A stretch of DNA of 5,474 nucleotides, taken from an uncultured bacterium (GTDB taxonomy: Bacteria > Actinomycetota > Coriobacteriia > Coriobacteriales > Coriobacteriaceae). Shown piece by piece: positions 1-5,474 of this stretch. The stretch's first letter is position 1, and every line of letters begins with the position of its first letter. Under the pieces are notes generated by a model. That model was not told the DNA's origin. It saw nothing but the letters and a program-made list of their open reading frames with translations, and ran no database searches. The stretch spans positions 1-5,474 of the forward strand of contig CAJMOL010000127.1 in the NCBI GenBank assembly GCA_905215095.1, in the 5' to 3' direction. A program made the translations under genes and the position numbers.

Positions 1-528
1 CAGACGACGCTTGATACTTATCGCGCCCTGTCGCGCGAGATTCCCCACGTTCCGCTTCACCTGGGCGTGACGGAGGCCGGAACCAAGCTGCAGGGCACCA
101 TCAAGAGCTCGGTGGGCCTTGGTATCCTGCTGTCTGAGGGTATCGGTGACACCATGCGCGTCTCGCTCACGGCCGATCCGGTTGAGGAGCCGCCGGTTGT
201 CTGGGGTATTCTGCAGTCGTTGGGCCTGCGTCGCCGTGGCCCCGAGATTGTCTCGTGCCCCACGTGCGCCCGCTGCCAGGTTAACCTGATTCCTATCGCC
301 GAGGAAGTAACCGAGCGGCTTAAGAACTATGCCGCGCCGCTTTCGATTGCCGTCATGGGATGTGCCGTTAATGGCCCCGGTGAGGCTTCTGATGCCGACC
401 TGGGCGTTGCTTGCGGACGTGGTCAGGCCCTGCTCTTTTCGCATGGCCAGATCATTGGTAAAGTAGCTGAGGATCAAATTGTCGACGCGCTTATGGCCGA
501 GGTCGACAAGCTTATTGAGGAGAAATAA
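1..528 (+). CDS. ispG: 4-hydroxy-3-methylbut-2-enyl diphosphate synthase (IspG/GcpE), 3' part only
   Basis: The frame is open from base 1 and gives 175 residues before TAA, so this is the C-terminal part of a gene that begins before the window; the GTG at 67 is internal, not a start. IspG is a cytoplasmic 4Fe-4S enzyme of the MEP pathway that converts methylerythritol cyclodiphosphate to HMBPP. Visible are the end of the TIM-barrel domain (LGVTEAGT, then GLGILLSEGIGDTMRVSLT) and the whole iron-sulfur domain: CPTC with cysteines at 256-258 and 265-267, and MGCAVNGPGE with the third cysteine at 361-363 and the glutamate at 382-384. These match the three Cys plus one Glu cluster ligands known from E. 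coli IspG. The usual glycine-rich GIAGG stretch reads GVACG here, adding a cysteine at 412-414. It abuts proS directly (TAA then ATG). Confidence 0.97.
   Translation, partial: QTTLDTYRALSREIPHVPLHLGVTEAGTKLQGTIKSSVGLGILLSEGIGDTMRVSLTADPVEEPPVVWGILQSLGLRRRGPEIVSCPTCARCQVNLIPIAEEVTERLKNYAAPLSIAVMGCAVNGPGEASDADLGVACGRGQALLFSHGQIIGKVAEDQIVDALMAEVDKLIEEK
517..522 (+). promoter_or_regulatory. Shine-Dalgarno of proS, inside the end of ispG
   Basis: GAGGAG lies in the penultimate codons of ispG, six bases before the ATG at 529. It supports 529 as the proS start over the in-frame ATGs at 541 and 547, which would sit 18 or more bases from it. The ispG stop codon is immediately followed by the proS start, so ribosomes finishing ispG probably reinitiate on proS. 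Confidence 0.8.
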
Positions 529-2250
529 ATGACTCGAGCAATGTATATGTCTAAGCTCTATGCGCCGACGCTTAAAGAGGATCCGGCCGACGCCGAGCTT
601 GCAAGCCATCGTCTGCTGCTTCGTGCCGGTATGATCCGCAAGGAGGCCGCCGGTCTCTATTCCTATCTGCCGCTCGCTTGGCGCTCGATTCGTAAGATCG
701 AGAACATCGTGCGCGACGAGATGGATGCCGCCGGCGCCCAGGAGCTCATGATGCCCATTATGGTCGATGCCGAGCTGTGGCGTGAGTCCGGCCGCATCGA
801 TGCCTATGGTAAGGAGCTCGTGCGCTTTGACGACCGTCATGGTCGCGAGTTTGTGCTGGGCCCCACGCACGAGGAGACCGTCACGGCCCTGGTGCGCAAC
901 GAGCTGCGCTCCTACAAACAGCTGCCCGTCAACCTGTACCACATCCAGGATAAGTTCCGCGACGAGTTCCGTCCCCGCTTTGGCCTGATGCGCGGCCGTG
1001 AGTTCATCATGAAGGACGCCTACAGCTTCTCTGCCACGCAGGAGAGCCTGCAGGAGGAGTACGACAAGATGAAGCAGGCCTACGCCAACATCTGCGAGCG
1101 CTGCTACATCAAGGCTCTGCCCGTTGTCGCCGACTCCGGCGAAATCGGCGGCGACACCTCCGTCGAGTACATGGCGCTGGCCGACGCCGGCGAGGCTTCG
1201 CTCGTCTACTGCGATGATTGCGGCTTCGCCGCCGACGATGAGGCTGCAAGCACCAAGGTCGTTGTGACCGAGGGTCCCGGCGACGGCACGCTCACCAAGG
1301 TCGAGACTCCGGGTATGGGCACCATCGAGGCCGTCGCCAAGTTCTTCGGCTTCCCCGAGAACGGCACGCGCAAGTCGCTGGCGTTGATTGACTCCGAGGG
1401 CAAGCCGGTCGTGGCCATTGTTCCGGGCGACCACGAGCTCAACGACTGTAAGGCCGAGCACGTCTTTGGCAAGGGCTATCGCATGATGACCGACGAGGAG
1501 CTCCAGACTTACAGTCTGCATAAGGGCTTTATCGGACCGGTTAACCTGCCCGATGGTATTCGTCTGGTCTGCGACGAGAGCCTGCGCGAGTCCAAGCAGT
1601 GGGCTTGCGGTGCCAACGAGGTCGATTATCACTTTACCGGCGCCTGCCCCGAGCGCGACTTTACCGTCGATGAGTGGGCCGACCTGGTCACCGTCGTTGC
1701 CGGCGATCCCTGCCCGCACTGCGGCAAGCCGCTCTCTGCTGCCCGCGGCATCGAGGTCTCTCAGGTCTTCCAACTGGGTACCAAGTATTCCGAGGCCATG
1801 GGTGCCACCTTTATGGATGAGGACGGCAAGGAAAAACCGCTGATCATGGGTTGCTACGGCGTGGGCGTGTCTCGCTCGCTTGCTGCCGTCGTGGAGCAGC
1901 ACAATGACGAGCATGGCATCGTCTGGCCGGTCTCTGTCGCTCCGTACGAGGTGGCGGTGATTCCGCTCGATCCCAAGAAGGAGGAGTGCGAGACCGTCTG
2001 CGACCAAATCGTCGAGGGCTTGTGCGCCGTTGGTATCGAGGTCGTCGTGGATGACCGCGACGAGCGTCCCGGCTTTAAGTTTGCCGACAACGACCTTATG
2101 GGTTTCCCATATCAGGTCGTTCTGGGTAAGCGTGGTCTCAAGAATGGCACGGTGGAGCTCAAGGACCGTGCTACCGGCGAGCGTGAGGACGTGGCGATTG
2201 ACGAGGTCGTCGCCAAGGTTGCCGAGCTGGTGAAGGCTGCCCGTCGCTAA
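529..2250 (+). CDS. proS: Prolyl-tRNA synthetase, bacterial type with editing insertion
   Basis: Full-length class II synthetase of 573 residues, a normal length for bacterial ProRS; it charges tRNA-Pro in the cytoplasm. The catalytic core shows motif 1 (from AGMIRKEAAGLYSYLPLAWR to QELMMPIM), the proline-site loop GPTHEET (residues 111-117), motif 2 beginning FRDEFRPRFG (R144, E146), and motif 3 with GVGVSR (444-449). The editing insertion that hydrolyses mischarged Ala-tRNA-Pro lies roughly at 235-390 and carries the GDHELN signature (300-305); K282 is the likely equivalent of the E. coli editing lysine, by motif position. Two CxxC pairs (C228/C231 and C395/C398) bracket this insertion and could form a metal-binding knuckle. 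The anticodon-binding domain occupies about 470-573, with DDRDERPGFKFADNDLMG. The start at 529 is chosen for its ribosome binding site; a terminator follows at 2280. Confidence 0.98.
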   Translation: MTRAMYMSKLYAPTLKEDPADAELASHRLLLRAGMIRKEAAGLYSYLPLAWRSIRKIENIVRDEMDAAGAQELMMPIMVDAELWRESGRIDAYGKELVRFDDRHGREFVLGPTHEETVTALVRNELRSYKQLPVNLYHIQDKFRDEFRPRFGLMRGREFIMKDAYSFSATQESLQEEYDKMKQAYANICERCYIKALPVVADSGEIGGDTSVEYMALADAGEASLVYCDDCGFAADDEAASTKVVVTEGPGDGTLTKVETPGMGTIEAVAKFFGFPENGTRKSLALIDSEGKPVVAIVPGDHELNDCKAEHVFGKGYRMMTDEELQTYSLHKGFIGPVNLPDGIRLVCDESLRESKQWACGANEVDYHFTGACPERDFTVDEWADLVTVVAGDPCPHCGKPLSAARGIEVSQVFQLGTKYSEAMGATFMDEDGKEKPLIMGCYGVGVSRSLAAVVEQHNDEHGIVWPVSVAPYEVAVIPLDPKKEECETVCDQIVEGLCAVGIEVVVDDRDERPGFKFADNDLMGFPYQVVLGKRGLKNGTVELKDRATGEREDVAIDEVVAKVAELVKAARR

Positions 2251-2279
2251 TCGACGTTTCTGCTATTAGATGCAATTAC

Positions 2280-2328
2280 AGGACTGCCCCGTATCTCTCT
2301 TAGGATGAGAAGCGGGGCAGTCCTTTTT
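2280..2328 (+). terminator. Rho-independent terminator of the ispG-proS transcript
   Basis: A perfect 12-base inverted repeat, AGGACTGCCCCG at 2280-2291 and CGGGGCAGTCCT at 2313-2324, is followed by a T run (2324-2328) then GTTG. The loop can extend the stem with TCTC (2296-2299) pairing to GAGA (2307-2310). It starts 30 bases after the proS stop. The opposite strand has no T-tract beyond the stem, so it acts in the plus direction only. Confidence 0.92.
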
Positions 2329-2352
2329 GTTGCGTGAATCAGCTCGACGGGT

Positions 2353-2395
2353 AAAGAAAAACCCCACAGCCCAAATGAGCTGCGGGGTTTTCTTT
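2353..2395 (-). terminator. Terminator of the minus-strand kinase gene, possibly bidirectional
   Basis: AAAACCCC-A-CAGC (2358-2370) pairs with GCTG-C-GGGGTTTT (2379-2391) around an eight-base loop, with A-rich DNA on one side (2353-2361) and TTTTCTTT on the other (2388-2395), so each strand ends its hairpin in a T-tract. The single non-Watson-Crick position is an A:C mismatch in the plus-strand RNA but a G:U wobble in the minus-strand RNA. This points to selection for the minus-strand gene ending at 2428. It can also back up the proS terminator. Confidence 0.88.
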
Positions 2396-2427
2396 GTGCC
2401 TCCGATGCGAAGCGAATCGCTCAGATA

Positions 2428-3192
2428 TTACTGATAATCGACGACGTCGATCCAGTTCTTCAGGAACTCATCGTTCACGTTGCGCTTACGAGCGAGCTCG
2501 GATGCGGCGACGATGCTCGTCCACTGACGCACGACCTGCATGGGCATGTCGGCGCGGTCGCAGTAGAGCTCCAGGTAGGCCTCGGCCTGATCCTTGCTGT
2601 TGAGGGCAAAGAGCAGGTAGGTGGTGGCAACGTCGGCAGCAGGGGAGCCCTGGGTGGCGTGTGCCCAGTCGCAGACGTACAGCTGGCCATCGTCGCCGAC
2701 GATGACGTTGGAAGGGTTGAAGTCGCCGTGGCAGACCTTGAACTCCTTGGTCATGCCGTCCAGACGCTCCTGAAGGTTGTAGCGCGTGGTTGCATTGAGC
2801 TGATCAAGGCTGTCGATCATGCGGGCGAACTTGTCGCGCTGACGGTTAAGCAGCGGGGAGGTGTAGCCGTGGATCTCGATCTGGAGGTCGACGAACATCT
2901 CGAGGTACTCACCAAAGCGCTGGGGCTCGGCAGTCATCTTCTCGGCAAGGGTGGTGCCCGGAACCTTCTCGGTCACGAGCGCCCAGCCGTTGGCGTTCTC
3001 GAGCTGGGAAACCTCGAGCGCCTTGGGGCTGCGGATGCCGCACTCATTGATGCGGGCAAGATTCAAAGCCTCGTTGAACACGTCGGAGACGGGCTTGGTC
3101 TCGTTAAAGACCTTGACGATCTTGTCGCCCAGGTCGTAAACGACCTTGTTGCCACGGCGGACGAGCTCGGTCTTGGAATCGGGTAGCAGCAT
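2428..3192 (-). CDS. Aminoglycoside phosphotransferase/choline kinase superfamily protein, substrate unknown
   Basis: Complete 254-residue soluble protein with a kinase-like fold. The N-lobe has a short strand-turn-strand (KVVYDLGDKIVKVF) with K27 the likely ATP-anchoring lysine, and the hinge region is WALVTEKVPGTTLAEKM. The catalytic loop is CHGDFNPSN: H155, catalytic D157, metal-ligand N162. D175 in YVCDWAHA replaces the kinase DFG aspartate, and GSPAADVA (D187) is the family's downstream helix signature. No signal peptide or membrane segment is seen. These motifs establish an ATP-dependent phosphotransferase of the APH superfamily, whose members act on aminoglycosides, choline, thiamine, fructosamines, homoserine and others. 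Nothing here favours drug resistance, and its codon use matches the host. It lies 88 bases downstream of adhE on the same strand. The start at 3192 is supported by AAAGGA seven bases upstream. Confidence 0.88.
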   Translation of the reverse strand: MLLPDSKTELVRRGNKVVYDLGDKIVKVFNETKPVSDVFNEALNLARINECGIRSPKALEVSQLENANGWALVTEKVPGTTLAEKMTAEPQRFGEYLEMFVDLQIEIHGYTSPLLNRQRDKFARMIDSLDQLNATTRYNLQERLDGMTKEFKVCHGDFNPSNVIVGDDGQLYVCDWAHATQGSPAADVATTYLLFALNSKDQAEAYLELYCDRADMPMQVVRQWTSIVAASELARKRNVNDEFLKNWIDVVDYQ

Positions 3193-3199
3193 GGTTGCA

Positions 3200-3205
3200 T
3201 CCTTT
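3200..3205 (-). promoter_or_regulatory. Shine-Dalgarno of the kinase gene
   Basis: On the minus strand AAAGGA stands seven bases before the ATG at 3192-3190, a good match and spacing, which fixes this start. I found no convincing -10/-35 promoter pair between this gene and adhE, so it may depend on read-through from adhE or on a promoter I cannot recognise. Confidence 0.75.
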
Positions 3206-3224
3206 CAACGATGCGATAGAAGCG

Positions 3225-3263
3225 ACGGCGGGGGTGTGTGAAACACCCGTGCACCCCCGCCGT
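3225..3263 (-). terminator. Strong GC-rich hairpin between adhE and the kinase gene; weak terminator or attenuator
   Basis: ACGGCGGGGGTG (3225-3236) and CACCCCCGCCGT (3252-3263) form a perfect 12-base-pair stem with a 15-base loop; GGGTG (3232-3236) can alternatively pair with CACCC (3244-3248). It begins 17 bases after the adhE stop, where a terminator is expected. However, the minus strand continues CGCTTCTATCG, not a real U-tract, and the plus strand continues with TAAAAACC. It may be a partial terminator, an mRNA 3' stabiliser for adhE, or an attenuator tuning read-through into the kinase gene. The hairpin itself is certain; its role is inferred. Confidence 0.5.
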
Positions 3264-3280
3264 TAAAAACCGTGCTAGAA

Positions 3281-5474
3281 CTAGCAGACGGCGTAATCCT
3301 GAGGCTCTCGGCCGTAGTAGGCGTCCAGGTAGAGCTCCTTGATCTCGCTCATGAGCGGGTAGCGCGGGTTGGCGCCGGTGCACTGGTCGTTGAAAGCCTG
3401 CTCGGTCATTTCGTCGAGGGTGTCGAGGAAGTACTGCTCGTCAACACCGTAGTCGGCGATGGTCTTCTTGACACCGATGAAGTCGCAGAGCTCGGTGAGC
3501 TTGGTGATGAAGTTCTCGAAGACCTCACGGTCGTCCTTGCCGTCGATGCCGCAGTAACGAGCCATCTCGGCGTAGTTGTGCAGCGCGTTGGGGTAAGGAT
3601 ACTGGGAGAAGGTACCCATCTTGACGGGAGCCTCGGCGGCGTTGTAGCGCATAACGCGGGTCAGGATGACAGCGTTTGCGAGGCCGTGGGGCAGGTGATG
3701 GAAAGCGCCGAGCTTGTGGGCCATGGAGTGGTTGAGGCCCAGGAAGGCGTTACCGAATGCCATACCGGCCATGCAGGATGCGTTGTGCATCTCCTCGCGA
3801 GCGTGCGGATCCTTGGCACCGTTGGTGAAGGAGCTCGGGAGGTTCTCGAAGACGAGCTTTGCGGCGCGCTCGGAGAGGCCCTTGGTGTAATCGGAAGCCA
3901 TGATGGAGACGTAGGACTCGATGGCGTGGGTCATGACGTCAATACCGGAAGCTGCGGTGAGGCCCTTCGGGGCGGTCATGCAGTTGTCGGCGTCGACGAT
4001 AGCCATGTTGGGGAGCAGCGCGTAGTCGGCGAGCGGCCACTTGATGCCGGTCTCCTTGTCGGTGATGATGGCGAACGGCGTGCACTCGGAGCCAGTGCCC
4101 GAAGAGGTCGGGACGGCGACGAAGTAAGCCTTCTTGCCCATCTCGGGGAAGGTGAAGATACGCTTGCGGATGTCCATGAAGTCCATGGCCATGTCCTCAA
4201 ACTTGCACTCGGGGTGCTCGTACATCATCCACATGATCTTGCCGGCGTCCATTGCGGAACCGCCGCCGACGGCGATGATGACATCCGGCTCGAAGAGCGT
4301 CATCTGCTTGGCGCCGCGACGTGCGCACTGCAGGGAGGGATCGGGCTCAACGTCGTAGAAGCAGTCGTGAGCGATGCCCATTTCATCGAGCTTGTCTGTG
4401 ATTGGCTTTGTGTAGCCATTCTTATAAAGGAATGAGTCAGTAACGATGAATGCTCTCTTCTTACCCATTACATCCTTGAGTTCCTGAAGAGCTACAGGCA
4501 TACAGCCCTTCTTGATATAAACCTTTTCAGGTGCTCTGAACCAAAGCATATTTTCTCTCCTCTCGGCCACTGTCTTAATATTGATAAGGTGCTTGCAACC
4601 AACATTCTCAGAAACAGAGTTGCCGCCCCATGAACCACAGCCGAGTGTGAGTGAAGGAGTAAGCTTGAAGTTGTAAAGGTCACCGATACCACCCTGTGAA
4701 GAAGGTGTGTTAACAAGGATACGGCAAGTTTTCATTCTTGATGCGAACTCGTCAATCTTTGCTCTTTCGTTTACAGCGTCAACATAAAGTGAAGATGTGT
4801 GACCGTAACCGCCATCAGCAATAAGATGCTCAGCCTTTGCAATAGCATCTTCAAAATCTTCAGCCTTGTACATAGCGAGTACAGGAGAAAGCTTCTCGTG
4901 AGCAAACTCTTCGCTGATGTCAACTGATTCTACCTCACCGATAAGAACCTTTGTTTCCTCAGGAATTGTTACACCTGCAAGAGCTGCGATTGTAACAGGC
5001 TTCTGACCAACAATCTTGGCGTTAAGAGCGCCGTTGATGATGATAGTCTTTCTAACCTTCTCTGTCTCTTCCTCGTTAAGGAAGTAGCAGCCACGAGCCT
5101 TGAATTCCTTCTTAACTTTGCTGTAAATCTTCTTTTCAACGATAACAGACTGCTCTGAAGCACAGATCATACCGTTATCAAATGTCTTTGAGTGGATAAT
5201 TGAGTTAACTGCGAGTAAAATGTCAGCTGTTTCATCAATGATAGCAGGTGTGTTACCGGCGCCAACACCGAGTGCAGGCTTACCTGATGAATAAGCAGCC
5301 TTAACCATGCCGGGGCCGCCTGTTGCGAGGATGCAGTCAGCTTCCTGCATAAGTGTGTTTGTGAGTTCGAGTGAAGGAATATCAATCCAGCCGATGATAC
5401 CCTCCGGAGCGCCTGCCTTAACAGCAGCTTCAAGAACAACCTTAGCCGCTGCAATTGTTGATTTCTTAGCTCGT
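3281..5474 (-). CDS. adhE: Bifunctional aldehyde-alcohol dehydrogenase AdhE, 5' end beyond the window; compositional mosaic
   Basis: The frame is open to base 5474, giving 730 residues; comparison with E. coli AdhE puts about 140 N-terminal residues outside, so the internal ATG at 5350 is not the start. AdhE reduces acetyl-CoA to acetaldehyde and then ethanol with NADH, and forms filaments called spirosomes. The aldehyde dehydrogenase domain shows RAKKSTIAAAK, ATGGPGMVKAAYSSGKP, GVGAGNTP and the catalytic cysteine in NGMICASEQ (5162-5164), ending near 4550 at ENMLWF. The iron-dependent alcohol dehydrogenase domain follows, with GGGSAMDAGK (4238-4267), GTGSE, and the four metal ligands Asp 3938-3940, His 3926-3928, His 3728-3730 and His 3686-3688 at the family's spacing. 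All catalytic residues are present and the protein aligns through without an indel. Base composition changes abruptly near 4380-4400, inside the alcohol dehydrogenase domain. The C-terminus is YYGREPQDYAVC. Confidence 0.97.
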   Translation of the reverse strand, partial: RAKKSTIAAAKVVLEAAVKAGAPEGIIGWIDIPSLELTNTLMQEADCILATGGPGMVKAAYSSGKPALGVGAGNTPAIIDETADILLAVNSIIHSKTFDNGMICASEQSVIVEKKIYSKVKKEFKARGCYFLNEEETEKVRKTIIINGALNAKIVGQKPVTIAALAGVTIPEETKVLIGEVESVDISEEFAHEKLSPVLAMYKAEDFEDAIAKAEHLIADGGYGHTSSLYVDAVNERAKIDEFASRMKTCRILVNTPSSQGGIGDLYNFKLTPSLTLGCGSWGGNSVSENVGCKHLINIKTVAERRENMLWFRAPEKVYIKKGCMPVALQELKDVMGKKRAFIVTDSFLYKNGYTKPITDKLDEMGIAHDCFYDVEPDPSLQCARRGAKQMTLFEPDVIIAVGGGSAMDAGKIMWMMYEHPECKFEDMAMDFMDIRKRIFTFPEMGKKAYFVAVPTSSGTGSECTPFAIITDKETGIKWPLADYALLPNMAIVDADNCMTAPKGLTAASGIDVMTHAIESYVSIMASDYTKGLSERAAKLVFENLPSSFTNGAKDPHAREEMHNASCMAGMAFGNAFLGLNHSMAHKLGAFHHLPHGLANAVILTRVMRYNAAEAPVKMGTFSQYPYPNALHNYAEMARYCGIDGKDDREVFENFITKLTELCDFIGVKKTIADYGVDEQYFLDTLDEMTEQAFNDQCTGANPRYPLMSEIKELYLDAYYGREPQDYAVC
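4397..5474. other. Low-GC block with foreign codon usage inside adhE
   Basis: Hand counting 4441-5460 gives about 45% GC, against about 63% in six sampled lines between 3301 and 4140. In the 41 codons of 5352-5474, 14 end in G or C; in the 20 codons of 4022-4081 all 20 do. From 4397 rightward the gene repeatedly uses Thr ACA, Pro CCA, Ser TCA, Arg AGA and Val GTA, which are absent or rare to the left. The left edge is approximate (4380-4400), and the right edge lies beyond the window. The usage resembles a Clostridia-type gut genome, which is an inference. Either recombination with a foreign adhE or a misassembly would explain it. Confidence 0.85.

Noticed and set aside
2659..3186. A 175-codon open frame antisense to the kinase gene
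   Set aside because: It is a mirror of a GC-rich gene with no recognisable motif, while the minus strand carries all kinase motifs and a good ribosome binding site.
3193..3280. Promoter for the kinase gene (TTTCAC and TATCGC on the minus strand)
   Set aside because: The spacing is 19 bases, both boxes match the consensus poorly, and they overlap the hairpin; not better than chance.
3272..4435. A 387-codon open frame on the plus strand, antisense to adhE
   Set aside because: It is in codon register with adhE, and its translation is a low-complexity V/L/G/E-rich shadow. It stays open only because the GC-rich part of adhE avoids TCA, TTA and CTA codons. It ends at 4433-4435, opposite the first Ser TCA codon of the low-GC block, which is itself a sign of the codon-usage switch.
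4500..4560. Possible fusion of separate aldehyde and alcohol dehydrogenase genes
   Set aside because: The two-domain layout with this linker is normal for AdhE, and the composition switch does not coincide with the domain boundary.
4390..5474. Mobile element or integration event explaining the low-GC block
   Set aside because: No transposase, integrase, inverted repeats or target duplication is seen; the block is all in-frame adhE coding sequence, so homologous replacement or misassembly fits better.
1..5474. A new defence, toxin-antitoxin or other accessory system
   Set aside because: All coding space is taken by three well-known housekeeping or fermentation genes and one kinase-like gene; no CRISPR repeats, small paired genes, retron-like RNA or phage genes were found.

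Overview
The window suggests a GC-rich gut actinobacterium of the class Coriobacteriia, most likely Collinsella or a close relative. This is inferred from the ispG-proS order, the strong preference for G or C at third codon positions in most of the window, and the style of the proteins. No rRNA or other marker is present to confirm it. Both ends of the window cut through genes: the 3' part of ispG at the left and the 3' part of adhE at the right.

Layout: (1) 1-2250, plus strand: the end of ispG (last step but one of the MEP isoprenoid pathway) followed without any gap by a complete proS (prolyl-tRNA synthetase). The proS ribosome binding site lies inside the last codons of ispG, so the two are almost certainly co-transcribed and translationally coupled. 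(2) 2251-2427: a 177-base convergent intergenic region with two back-to-back intrinsic terminators, one for proS and one mainly for the opposing gene. (3) 2428-3192, minus strand: a complete 254-residue kinase-like protein of the aminoglycoside phosphotransferase/choline kinase superfamily, substrate unknown. (4) 3193-3280: an 88-base gap with the kinase gene's ribosome binding site and a strong GC-rich hairpin that lacks a U-tract. (5) 3281-5474, minus strand: bifunctional aldehyde/alcohol dehydrogenase adhE, missing its first ~140 codons beyond the window edge. It would reduce acetyl-CoA to ethanol and regenerate NAD+ during fermentation.

The most notable observation is that adhE is a compositional mosaic. 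From its stop codon to about 4380-4400 it has ~63% GC (hand count of six 60-base lines) and nearly all G/C third positions, like its neighbours. From there to the window end it has ~45% GC (hand count of 4441-5460) with Thr ACA, Ser TCA, Arg AGA and Pro CCA codons typical of a lower-GC Clostridia-like genome. The reading frame and protein homology run through the switch without a break. This is either a real homologous recombination between adhE genes of two phyla or an assembly chimera across a conserved gene. The sequence alone cannot decide.

Otherwise the window is ordinary: housekeeping and fermentation genes, no mobile element, CRISPR, tRNA, rRNA or defence system seen.
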